Positions 46,253 through 57,005 of a stretch of DNA of 64,000 nucleotides are shown one piece after another. Under the pieces are notes generated by a model, which was given only the letters and a program-made list of their open reading frames with translations, searched no databases and had not been told where the DNA came from. Made by a program: the position numbers and the translations under genes. Source of the DNA: Dreissena polymorpha (taxonomy: Eukaryota > Mollusca > Bivalvia > Myida > Dreissenidae); assembly GCF_020536995.1 (NCBI RefSeq), contig NC_068358.1:82341749-82405748 (forward strand). The letters run 5' to 3'. Every line of letters begins with the position of its first letter. The first letter of the stretch is position 1.

Positions 46253-48072
46253 TATAGACGAGTTAACGCGTGACGTCACACGCACCTGCAAAGTTTAAAC
46301 TCCGCCCACTGGTTGGCAAAAGAGGTGCAATTTATATAAGCGCATATAGAGAAGGTTGACGAAATCTTCGTTTTTAATGATAATCATGCACAATATCAAA
46401 TATAATTTTACTTATTATGTCTGAATAAAACATTAGCATGCAAGGAAATGCATCTTTGGAACGATTATATTGTTGTTATTATTATTTGTTTTTACTGACA
46501 ACGAACTCGGGAGTGGAACACAATCTAAGAGCTCGGTATGTGGTTAAACAAAAATCTCTCTACTTGGCACTTCATCGCGACCATTTTTAGTTAAAAAATC
46601 TCAGAAATTGAAATTCTTTCAGAATAAATAAAATTAAATGAACGAAAACAAATAAGGATTAAAACAAACAACGAATAGGTCAATCGTATGTACGCGACAT
46701 AGGGTAACTGATTTGAACCTTTATGTGTCTGGAAAAACTTACCTTCTTACGCATTCAATAAATTCTATTGTTTAATGTAATTGTTTTCTTTAATTGTTCA
46801 CACTAATTTTGGCACTCTTTGTTGCAGCATTTATATCCCGGTGTTTAATTGCACCTTTGTTATCACAAACCGATTAACTCGTTATGATCGGATACTGTCC
46901 AGACAATTACAAAGAAAACATGGTGTCATAAACCCAAGGACCTATACTTGGGCCCCTGCATAAACCACATGTTGCAAACGAGTGTCTGGTCAGTAAACAT
47001 AAGTCACGAAACCTCAATGTCGTCTCTTGGCATATTGAGCAATCATTTAAGCCACATTTTAAAGCTAAAAAATACTGATAAGTTAATGTTTTTAATGAAA
47101 TATTTTAACAGTTTAACAAAAATGAAGACATTTGTCGGAAATGTATTAATAGGAACGAGTGTATATATTTATTAGCCAGTTAAACTTAATAATACATTGT
47201 TTAATAACTATACATTTAAATATTGTGCAATTTTACTGCTATGCAATTAAGGTATTTAACGGGTACCGGCAAAAGTAAACTCCGCTATTATGTGTAAAGA
47301 TTGTACATTACTGCAGGGTCCGAAACACGATCATGAACATAAGCAGTCACAAAAGGGGCCGTTAGATAAATTAAATATACGCATTTATCATAAAATGCTA
47401 TATTTTTATCACTCCTTATTACTAATAGAGATTTCAATATGCATGCATAGACAGTTAAATTTGCGTAATTAATATGCAGGGTTTTCCGTTTGTATGGTAA
47501 ATTGAATTTATATTCATTCAATGTAAACGAAACGTAAATTCATTCAATGTAAAAGAAAATTACCACAATATTTAAAAATAGTACTGTATTCCGCTTTTTA
47601 GGGCTTTGTTTTATAATTGATTAAATGCACCTCTGACTCGATCGATCGCTGATGAAATAAAACACTATCCACACCACTTAAAATTATAATACAATTAATA
47701 TATATTTTATTAGTGCTGAAATATAATTTATTCAAGTCTTATTATCAGAAAGAATACGGCTAATTTATTGTTTTGTTTTGTGGAATTGTCAGTATTTAAT
47801 CTTCCGATCACGTTTACTCTATGCTAATAACTACTTCGTATTTTTATGAAGAGGAAATTTTATTTGTGAATATACATTTATTTGGTACTAAATATGCTAT
47901 ATGTGCACTTTTTTTAAGAGTTTTAATGTTTATTTCGTTTTTATTATCAATTTATTTACTAAACAAAAGCCCTTTATACATGTTTAACGTTACTGTAACC
48001 AGTGTTTTTGCCAACCAGTCAGTGCGCATGCGCGGAAAATCCCGAATGTAAACAACAATTAACTCGTCTATA
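46253..48072. mobile_element. Nested 1.8-kb element with TATAGACGAGTTAA ends
   Basis: TATAGACGAGTTAA at 46,253-46,266 is perfectly inverted at 48,059-48,072, and an inner block (ACTGGTTGGCAAAA at about 46,309, inverted near 48,006) also pairs. The outer TA on each side could be a TA target duplication as in Tc1/mariner-like elements. The interior is AT-rich with no recognisable transposase; it is probably non-autonomous. Confidence 0.6.
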
Positions 48073-48269
48073 TCGTCGTCGAAATGAGAAGAATAGATAC
48101 AAGAATATGAGACGGCTTTGAAAATAAAACAAACTATAAAATAATTTATATTACATTTATTTTGATAATTTTAAAATTATAACAATAAGGAATACATACA
48201 TCTTAACAACACAATACATTAATTTAACCTAATTACATACTACATAATTTACTGCATACAAGTTGTTTA

Positions 48270-48690
48270 TTTTATTAATAATACAATTACATCATCATAA
48301 TAATCATCATATAAATATAAATCATCATCATTCATCTTAAGAGTCACAATCATCAGCATAATAATAATGATCATCAAAAATATCATCATCATAATAATCA
48401 GCATAAGAAACATCAGCATTTAAATCATCATCATTATAATTATCAGCATAAATACACCATAGTCTGCAGCAGCATAATAATCTTCAGCATCAAAAGAATC
48501 ACTCTAATAATAATCATCATCATCATTATAATTGCATAATTTATTTGTAACTTAATAATTACATCATATTCATCATCATAATAATAATAATTTTCATCAT
48601 AATTATCATCAACGTAACGTGATAATCATCATCATGTGGTGATAGGTTTATATATCCCAGCATTATCATCATCATCATCAAGAGGCGACG
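48270..48690. repeat. (TCA/ATA)n-rich microsatellite region
   Basis: Interrupted ATCATCATAATAATCATCAT repeats just downstream of the transposase-remnant stop codon, inside the MULE-like element. Confidence 0.9.
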
Positions 48691-48692
48691 AT

Positions 48693-50966
48693 TCAGAAGG
48701 CATACATCTCCCCGATATTGGTGAGGAAATCCTCGGTGGTCAGTTCCCGCTGGTCGTATTCTTCCCAGAGCTGGCCAAGCTGCTCGTCAAGATTTACATA
48801 GACGTTGCGTCGGACCCGCCCGGTTCCCTCTCGCACCAGCTGGGCCTGCACTGGCAGGTACTCGGCCTCGCGCCGCAGGAGAGGTACCAACACATAGAAG
48901 GAGCACTTGTGGTCGGCTGCCTGCAAACTCAACCGACGGTGCCACCCTTAAAAACAAAACACTAATAAGACAATGCAATATAATTTTTAATTCGCTTTAG
49001 TAACACAATGAAAATAAAATTACGTACACTTTAAGGTACTTACAAAAAATATTTAGTGAACATACAATATACAGACAGACTGAATGCATCACAAACCTTC
49101 TGTGTCGTTGTTCGTTCTGACAGTCTGTCGGTACACAGACCACTCTTCCGGTGCCCACATTGAACTGTCAAGCCAGGAGGACTGAATGTAGGAGAACACC
49201 GCTTCCGTCTCCATGGACGTCGCGCGTTCAGCCAACCTTAATAAAATAAGCATGTGTTACCACAATTATTTGAAAATTAAAAGTTTATTTAATGTCCACT
49301 TATTATATATACTAGAACGTGTAAACATGTTGGAAACATTAATTGTACCTGCTGAATGCACGCGGAATATGAGTTCCCGGCAGAAAGGGAACGGCCATCA
49401 ACTTTCTCATCAGGGCGTGGACGGCCTCCCGTCTCTCATACGTGGTCTTCGGGCCCACTTCGTTGATCTGTCTTCAACTGAACAAGATTACAACATACAT
49501 ATATTCTATATTTTCTCAAAACATCGTACATTTTATATATACAACTAAACAAGATATGATTAACTAACTTTTTACATCAATATATCAATAATTTATATTA
49601 CGTTTCATTTTGTCTATTTTATCAAAACTTAGTACATATATAAACACGCCATTCTAACTTACATTACGTTTCAATTCCACTTTCTTCCGCACCGAAGGGT
49701 CAGCAGCGTGAGTGTGCGTCCCTTTCGCTTGAAATATGTCACCCTCTTGCGTGACCGACGCGGTACACATGAACGCTTTCCGTCGCACGCTGCATCGCCG
49801 CACAGCTTGCTTCATTGTCTGTTTCTGTAAATGGGAAAATATAACGGTAACTGATATACAAATACTTAATTCATTATGTAAATAGTTTTAAAAAAATTAA
49901 AAATACTTTTCGCACATGCATTAAACTCCATTTTTACAGAGCGCGACTAAAATGTATAGATATAGTAATTTTGCTAATAACGCAGTTTATTTCAAGTCAC
50001 TATTTACGCATACACAGATACACAAATAATGTAGTTTTTAACATTGTTTAGATTTAATAATACGTATGGGTGTTTACGGCCTGTGTAAAAACTTAATTAC
50101 CTTAAACGTGAATGAATATCCGTCGATTGATTAATAACTAACTTGACGATGTTTACACATCGTTAATGCATTAAACAGATGTTGTTTTCTTTAATTACTC
50201 CGACCCCGTCAATCATTATCGAATGAAGCCATTGTCTAGCACACTCGCACCTATGCCCGGTATTATGATCTTTATCAGGTTGTTAAATACATGTGTGGTG
50301 TGTATTCGGGTTAACAGGTAACAAAAAATGTAGAATAAAGTTGATAAATCAGTAAACTTTGAACTGACAATAAAATAAATTTAAAAAATTGCAAATTATA
50401 ACCATGACAAGAAAATAAATTTAAAATTTTGCAAATTAGACCCATGTTCAGCCTTACTTAGGAAAATAATTTATTTGTCGATAATCTTAGCTAGTCAGTT
50501 GGCATTGACACTAACCTGTATTGCATCATCATCTTAATGTTTTATATAATCAAAATTATGAAAAATATAAATATGGATGAGACTAAAATAATAAAATCAA
50601 TATCAAAAATTAATTAATTAATACGACCCCGTCTTTAATTATCGAGTGAAGCCATTGAATAGCACCCGCACCGATGCCCGGTTTTATGACCTTTATCAGG
50701 TTGTAAAATACATATGTCTAACCAGATTAACAAATTGTAATAAGGCAATTAGATTAATTCACGTTTGCATTTAATGTCTAAGTTCTCATTTGAAAGCATT
50801 TTTACAATGTTTCGCGAGAGAATTTTAACTTTTATTGTAAGTATTTGAATAAACACTTACCTGTATTGCAGGTGCGATGCTGCCATTTGTCGCAAACGTC
50901 ACATGTGATGCCATGCTGCAGCGAGCGAACGGCATTCTTACACACTAAACACTTGTCCTCCTCCAT
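48693..50966 (-). CDS. FLYWCH/MULE-type transposase remnant, spliced, catalytic core absent
   Basis: Exons: 50966-50861 (ATG; zinc-binding CLVC, CDVCDKWQHRTC), 49824-49663 (FLYWCH-like RRCSVRRKAFMC ... HTHAADPS), 49467-49349 (RREAVHALMRKLMAVPFLPG), 49236-49097 (WAPEEWSVYRQTVRTNNDTE), 48946-48693 (GWHRRLS ... LLRREAEYLPVQAQLV, TAA). The last four join in phase without stops. Exon 1 ends in phase 1 and exon 2 starts in phase 0, so one exon is missed or lost. The NNDTEGWHRR block is typical of the C-terminal part of mollusc MULE transposase-like proteins. The DDE core that should stand between the FLYWCH finger and LMAVPFLPG is not there. It was likely a DNA-binding element protein, probably no longer able to cut DNA. 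Confidence 0.75.
50190..50740. repeat. Duplicated block of about 115 bp inside the MULE-like element
   Basis: About 50,195-50,310 and 50,615-50,730 share CGACCCCGTC, ATTATCGA(A/G)TGAAGCCATTG, GATGCCCGGT-like sequence and TTTATCAGGTTGT. Function unknown; probably an internal direct duplication. Confidence 0.7.
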
Positions 50967-51460
50967 CACAAATTCACAAACACTTACAAATTTATTTACG
51001 ATTAACGCAAGTAACATCAAATATAATACCAAATTTCCCAGCACAATTATAGAACTAGTAACCAAAGTATAACATAGACAGCAAAATGACTTATGATACC
51101 AATTAACACAATAATAGCACTTATATACGTTTTTGCAATAATTTCGTTAAGAATTGCTAAATAACCGACAAAAAACATAAATGGAACATACCAAACAAAT
51201 ACTCATCATTTACACCTTTAATCAAACGTAATATTTAACAAACAAACCGACAATCGATGCAATAAAAGCCGGCACAATTTTACAATTAAAACAATTACAT
51301 ACATTGGTAACAGTTTGTAAAACAATAATGGTTTTCAATTAATTTCATTTTATCATCAATAATCAAAAGCAATACAAAGGAACAATCCGACAACACAATA
51401 TATATCATTTTGAACACCATTATTCAATCATACACCCTAGTTAATAGGTGTAATAAAATA

Positions 51461-51568
51461 TGGGGCCGAATGAGCCTGGTCGATTTGGGGCCGAATAAGC
51501 TTGGGGCCGAAAAAGCCTGAAATTTCGGACTGGGCCGAAAGAGCTTGGGGCCGAAAGTGCCTGCTACC
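51461..51568 (-). repeat. Right terminal inverted repeat of the MULE-like element
   Basis: Read on the minus strand: GGCACTTTCGGCCCCAA, GCTCTTTCGGCCCAG, GGCTTTTTCGGCCCCAA, GCTTATTCGGCCCCAA, GGCTCATTCGGCCCCATA, in the same order and phase as the left end. Confidence 0.85.
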
Positions 51569-51576
51569 AAATTTTA

Positions 51577-52110
51577 AAGGTCAAGGACTACAAAAGGATT
51601 TCCGTTAGTCAAACTTCTTCGTCGGATCTGATATTGAGACATTTTTAATTGGAATACATGTGGCCCTGGGCCAGAGAGACTTGCAAAAAGTCAATCTAGT
51701 CTTTTGGTACGTTGATTTGACGGACTTCTAAAATGTTTACGTATTTCTAAAATATCACATAATTTCGCGACAGGATTTTTGTTTGAGGGGGTGGCACTGG
51801 GATATTAATAATTAAACCATTACTTACCGTTCAAAACATACAAAAAATGCACTGATGTTTTAGTTAGTGTTTTGCAAAGACACATTTACAAAACACTTAC
51901 AACAACATTAATGTAGTCTTCACTTGCATAACAAGATCTCGGGTGAAAAAAATGACTTTCGGTTTAATGTGTTTAACAAGTTTCATCACTTCTACCATAA
52001 GATCTATAAATACATATTATTGATCTTTCCTTCTACACTTATACTTTTTAAAATGTGTTCAGACAATTTAAATTTGTACAACAGTCTTTTTAGGGGTTTT
52101 ACATGGGTAC
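51577..52110. other. Intergenic, no feature seen
   Basis: AT-rich DNA right of the transposon. Nothing supportable. Confidence 0.4.
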
Positions 52111-52114
52111 CAGC

Positions 52115-52193
52115 ACAGGAGTTTGAAATTTTATCAATATAGCTAATCTTTAGCCATTAGATTAGCTATATTGATAAAATTTCAAACTCCTGT
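52115..52193. repeat. Perfect 35-bp hairpin
   Basis: ACAGGAGTTTGAAATTTTAT continuing to AGCTAATCT (52,115-52,149) is exactly mirrored at 52,159-52,193, with a 9-bp loop. Perfect pairing implies a recent origin or strand-copying event. Confidence 0.85.
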
Positions 52194-52640
52194 TGTACGA
52201 GTTTGGATTATTGTGAAAATACAAAGCTCAGACAGGGGATTGAATCTAGTTCCACGACCTCCAGAGTGGTAGTCAGACACTTTAGCCATGTCCCTTAAAA
52301 GCTAGCCAAACAGCAAGGTTGTTAGAAGTGACCTTAAATCACTTCACTCCTCCCCCTCTCAATGTTTCAAGGCCCCAGACACTTTTGCTATAAGTGTCGA
52401 CCGCTACACCAGCAGCTCCCTGAAATCATAACACAAAGCTCAAACCCATTTGCATGTTCACAGTTCATGTTTGCCTCGTGCGATTGTTGGAAAAATACCA
52501 AGCTCAAGCGGAGGGTTTAGCCTCCAGAGTTGTAGTAAGACACTTTAACCATGTCACTAAAGAGCTAGCCCAACACTCGGCAACAGCAAGACTGTTAGAA
52601 TTGACCTTAAATCACTGCAGGATGTACAACTTTGCTTGAT
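52194..52640. repeat. Two diverged direct copies of a 145-bp sequence
   Basis: 52,197-52,345 and about 52,477-52,620 both contain CTCCAGAG, AGACACTTTA, CCATGTC and GACCTTAAATCACT. Probably an interspersed repeat; no promoter boxes could be confirmed. Confidence 0.6.
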
Positions 52641-52927
52641 GTCTACCTGACAGTGTTTTACATATTTGCTGGATATTACAATTTACGCATCGCCTTTTGC
52701 TGTTTCCACTAGTGGCAATATTCCAACTCCCAGTTATTTATCCTCTGGATCGCTGGGAGTGGCAACTGATAACCGCTTTTAATTACAATTTTAATGGAAA
52801 AAATTGCCACCTGGAATACAGATGGCACTTTAATCGGTAATATAAGCAACATACACTATTTTCTGGCATAAATAAATATCATAAATATATAAAAAATGCG
52901 TAAATAAAAACAATTTACATGATATGG

Positions 52928-53886
52928 CAGGGGTTTTTTTTACTAAGAAAGTGACGCCGATATACGGCGTCTTCCCCTACCAGAATTTTTCCCCTAAAAC
53001 TACCATTTCCCCTCCAAAAATATAATTGTTCACCAAAATATAATATTTTACCCTCAAAGAAATGTTTTTTTTCTTTTGGGAAGTCAACACTTATCCAATT
53101 TGTACCATGTACAACGATCTCGCTCTCTCTCTCTCCCGACGAACACTCAAATCTGGGAATCCCAGTGATTCTATATATAGCTCTTAAATTACGGGCAACT
53201 AATCGTATTAATCATGTGACTATTTTACTAGATTCAGTCTTGCGCGCGAAGGGTGTTTTGTCAATTAATTACCAGAAACCAGTCGATTTTTCATCCGGTT
53301 ATGTGAAAGCCAAGATATAAACGTTAAAAGAGAAAAGAGTCTCATAATTGGCGTTCATACACGAACAAAATAAAACGTTCGGACTCGGAAAATATTTATT
53401 GCGTTGACGCTTTTTAAGAATGAATCATCAAAAACCGTTGAAACCCAGCAGGATTCGGAGGTACATGTAATCAACATCGATTAATACTGTCGGATTATTG
53501 TGAAAGTGAAAGTAGACAATCGGCAGCTGCCGCACCTTTCCCTTCCAATACTGTAGCAGATCTAGATCGTCAACCCATTCATCATGAAATTGAAATCACA
53601 ATATTGACATCGTTCCCCGGCCCCAGTTGAAAACATTTCCCATTATTAGATCTACCCCTGCAACTTTATTTAGGACTTTGACTTTAATATCATACTTGTT
53701 CATGTGTTTAAGAACAAAACAGTCAGAGACATGCCTCTTTTTCTAAAAAAAAACCTGATGTCTGTAGGCGAGTTATAGACATTGAAATGAACAGTTTTTA
53801 TTTTTTCCCCAAATATGTCTCTTTCGCGCTCGATTTTCCCCTTTTACCCAGCGTCCAGCGTCTTCCCCTTTTTTAAAAAAACCCTG
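52928..53886. mobile_element. 959-bp non-autonomous hAT-like element
   Basis: Flanked by TATGG (52,923-52,927 and 53,887-53,891). Ends are CAGGGGTTTTTTTT and, reversed, CAGGGTTTTTTTAAAA; subterminal sequence (GACGCCG ... CGTCTTCCCC) is also mirrored near the right end. CAGGGG-type termini with 5-bp duplications fit the hAT5 group. No transposase is encoded. Confidence 0.7.
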
Positions 53887-53891
53887 TATGG

Positions 53892-55685
53892 TGTGCTCCA
53901 ATAATAATGACATTAATCCAAAGTTTCAAGTGTGTCAACAGATCATGAAAATGTGTAAGTTTTTGTGATGGACAACACCAAATATTCCCAAGTAGAAAAT
54001 ACAATATGAACTCTCCAGAATCCTCTGCATGATAGATCTTATGTCTAATCAACCAATCGTAATACATCAACTATCTCCGGAACCTTCATTAGATTGAATA
54101 AAGTGTCCATTCAAAACTTGGGCTTTGGGTTTGAGAATGTTTTTTTAAATCAAGTTTTTGTTTTGAGTATTTTTTCCACAAATAACACGCACATTGATGC
54201 TATGGTAACAGGTATTGTGTTTGTTACAATGTATTCAGTTGATTGAACTTGATTTTAATTATAGAAATAAGTGAGCCATAATTTTTTACATGAGAAAAGT
54301 CAAAATCAGGAAAAACTTTGAGCTGTACGTTAGTACTCATAAAACTTAAAAGCGCAAAGCATTGAAGAAGCACTACTGTTTCCACTTAACTTTTACGCTG
54401 TAAACAATCTTAATTTGTTAACATATAATTATTGCAACAATACCATGTGTCATCAAAACATAGTATGATGCCCTCTCTAATTATTGTTCATCATATTTAA
54501 CTGATTTTGCCCTTTTCAAATAATGTTTGTATTGTTTAAACAAACAAAATTAAATATATGAATTTAGTTTAAATCCATACATATGCATATAGCTTAACAG
54601 CTTTCATAATTTATGGCAAAACAAAACTCGGGACTTGTCACTTTAACAGATTATCAGATATCCTTTTTTAAAGACAATCAGTCTGCATGTACTGCTTTCC
54701 TTTTGCTCCTGCTAAATTATAATTGTGTAGTGCTAGAGTTTTAAACAGTCCTGTGTATTTGTCTGTTAAAGGCTTTAAAATTAAACTGAATTAAACATTT
54801 GTTAACATATTTGATGATAAGTGGGTATGATTTGTTTGTCTGTTGCAAAACAATGAGCTGATGCCTTTTTATCAAATAATGTTAATCATTTTCATTTTTT
54901 AAATTTTGTATGTTTTCGAAACAATAAAGGCCTGATTGAACTAGTCTAGCCGCAAATACATTATATATGAAATATATATAATTTCAAAGTCTGGATGATA
55001 ATTCCACCATCATCCAGCTTAGTTTTGGTCGTTTCAGGAAGGTTTTCTGTTAACAGGCAACAGAAAAGGGTAAATCCCGATCTGAAAGTGGGAAAATTAA
55101 AACAACACAGTACACTACTACTGTATTTGACTCTACATTGCATTGGCACTATACCACTAGTTTATAGATCTATATGCTTTGAGTTATAGATATATTTAGC
55201 AATACTCTCATGAATCAAACTATAATAACACACTACTGAAAAAGAATTAGTCTTTGTAATCAATAAAGAGGAAGAATTACATCTTGCTTTCTATTGTTAT
55301 GTCGTAAAATTAGGAAATACCATTGCATTTGACTTTTCAAAATTCAAGGTCAAACAAATTAAGTTGTCTCCAATAACAATACTTACATAAGGATGTATGT
55401 CATTAAAATATAGTACATGTATAAATTGTAACAGAATTCTTTTGTCTCGATCATCAGCCTGACATAATATTATTACATTTAAGTGTAAAGATAATATTTT
55501 ATTGTATGGTCATTATGTATTTTAAAAAGGGAACATATCAAAGTATATTAGCTGCAAAGTGACTAACTTTAATTTAGTCCTTTTTTTTCGATATAAAAAA
55601 TTCCGTAATTTGCCACTTTTATTGATTAAAAAAAATCCCAATATGACCAGACTCCTTTTCCCAAAATGGCTAGAAAACTCCCTGA
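53892..55685. other. Intergenic, no gene seen
   Basis: AT-rich. 54,995-55,130 (GTCGTTTCAGGAAGGTTTTC, GGGTAAATCCCGATCTGA) looks like an old repeat piece. No splice-framed coding segment found. Confidence 0.4.
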
Positions 55686-55689
55686 ACAA

Positions 55690-55846
55690 GGTACCTATAC
55701 CACGTGACTTTTTAAGATCTGGGCCCTCCACTTAATCCCATTAAAAATGGTGAAATATTTAAAAAGACATCATTAAAAATGTTAACTGGGTCGCGCTTTA
55801 TTCTCCCAACACAGATCCGAAAAAGTCACGTGGTATAGGCACCGTG
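55690..55846. repeat. Palindromic repeat with CACGTGACTTTTT arms
   Basis: CCTATACCACGTGACTTTTT then AAGATCTG (55,694-55,721) is inverted as CAGATCCGAAAAAGTCACGT then GGTATAGG (55,812-55,839), with two mismatches. It is a probable small MITE with an E-box in each arm. Confidence 0.7.
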
Positions 55847-55849
55847 CTG

Positions 55850-56830
55850 AACTACCCCAATTATTTTCATTGTTCCTTGACATATTCTTTCATATTTTGC
55901 ATACTTGTTAACCAACATGACCCCAACCTATAAACAAGAGCAGACAACTCTATCAAGCATGTTGTCATAATTATGGCCCCTTTTCCACTAAGAATATGCA
56001 GCAAATGTTAAAGTTTTCGTTGTACCCCATTTATTTTCATTTTCCCTTGACATATTGCTTTCATATTTTGCATACTTGTTTACCAACATCACCCCAACCT
56101 ATAAACAAGAGCAGACAACTCTATCAAGCATTTTGTCATAATTATTGCCCCTTTTATACTTGGAATATGCATATTATTGATAAATCTATGTTAAAGTTTG
56201 CATACATAACCCCAAATATTTCCTATATCCTTTGACATATTGCTTTTATATGTTGCATACTTGTTTACCAACATGACCCAACCTATAAACAAGAGCAGAC
56301 CACTGTATCAAGCATTTTGACATAATATGGCCCCATTTACACTTAGATAATTGAACATTTTGCTTAAATTGCCTTAACTTCTTTATTTATGATCACATTT
56401 TATTATTACTTTGACAAAACAACACTTACCTGAATACCACAATGGATTCCACCCAAACAATACCCCACATACCCCACGCCCCCAACCTCCCCCCCCCCCC
56501 CATTTTGTTTTAAACATCATCTAATAAATTACCACACCCCACATTATACCCTCCTCTCGTCCCCCTACCCCCCCCCCCCCCCCCCCCCACCAAAAAAATA
56601 AATATTTTTTTTCCTTTTTTAAATTTTGAAAGATCGTCTTATAAATGACCACATCCCACATTTTACCCCCTCTCAACCCCCCCCCCCCCCCCCCCAAAAA
56701 AAAAATATTTTTTTTCCCATGATGGCTTTCGTTACACTGTCAAGCACTCGAATAGTTGAGTGCGCTGTCCTCAGACAGCTCTTGTTACGTAACTTCCTGT
56801 CTAATAACTTTGTCATATACTGGTTTTGAT
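55850..56830 (+). repeat. Family Z tandem array, about 180-bp monomer, with poly-C tracts
   Basis: Monomers contain TTCCCTTGACATATTGCTTT, CATATTTTGCATACTTGTTT, ACCAACATGACCCCAACCTA and ACAAGAGCAGACAACTCTAT. Two long C tracts (about 56,490, 56,565-56,588 and 56,678-56,694) follow. The end is GAGTGCGCTGTCCTCAGACA GCTCTTGTTA. Confidence 0.8.
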
Positions 56831-57005
56831 GGATTTAAAACTAACTAAAAATCTCAGCCATCATAAGGCGACATTGTACTTGTAGCACCAATAGTCACTA
56901 GCTCAAGTTTGAAGGTCACACTTGGAGGTAAAATGTCAAAATAGGCCAAAACAATAGCCTGATAAATGCTTGTCTCAGCCATAATTATGTCATGATGCAT
57001 TTTTA

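Larger units (their letters stand above)
46004..51568. mobile_element. 5,565-bp MULE-like DNA transposon with five-unit terminal inverted repeats
   Basis: Flanked by AAATTTTA (45,996-46,003 and 51,569-51,576), an 8-bp target duplication; a shared C makes 9 bp also possible. The left end begins GGTTGTCGGCTCTTTCGG, the right end (reversed) GGTAGCAGGCACTTTCGG. Each end carries five copies of a GCTCTTTCGGCCCC unit with the same spacing pattern over about 110 bp. Inside lie a spliced FLYWCH/MULE-type transposase remnant (minus), a (TCA)n tract and a nested element. Target length and protein suit the Mutator superfamily. Confidence 0.85.

Noticed and set aside
50861-50966. Zinc-finger exon considered as the first exon of gene 1
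   Set aside because: It lies inside the MULE-like transposon, matches the N-terminus of mollusc MULE-type proteins, and its phase does not fit gene 1.
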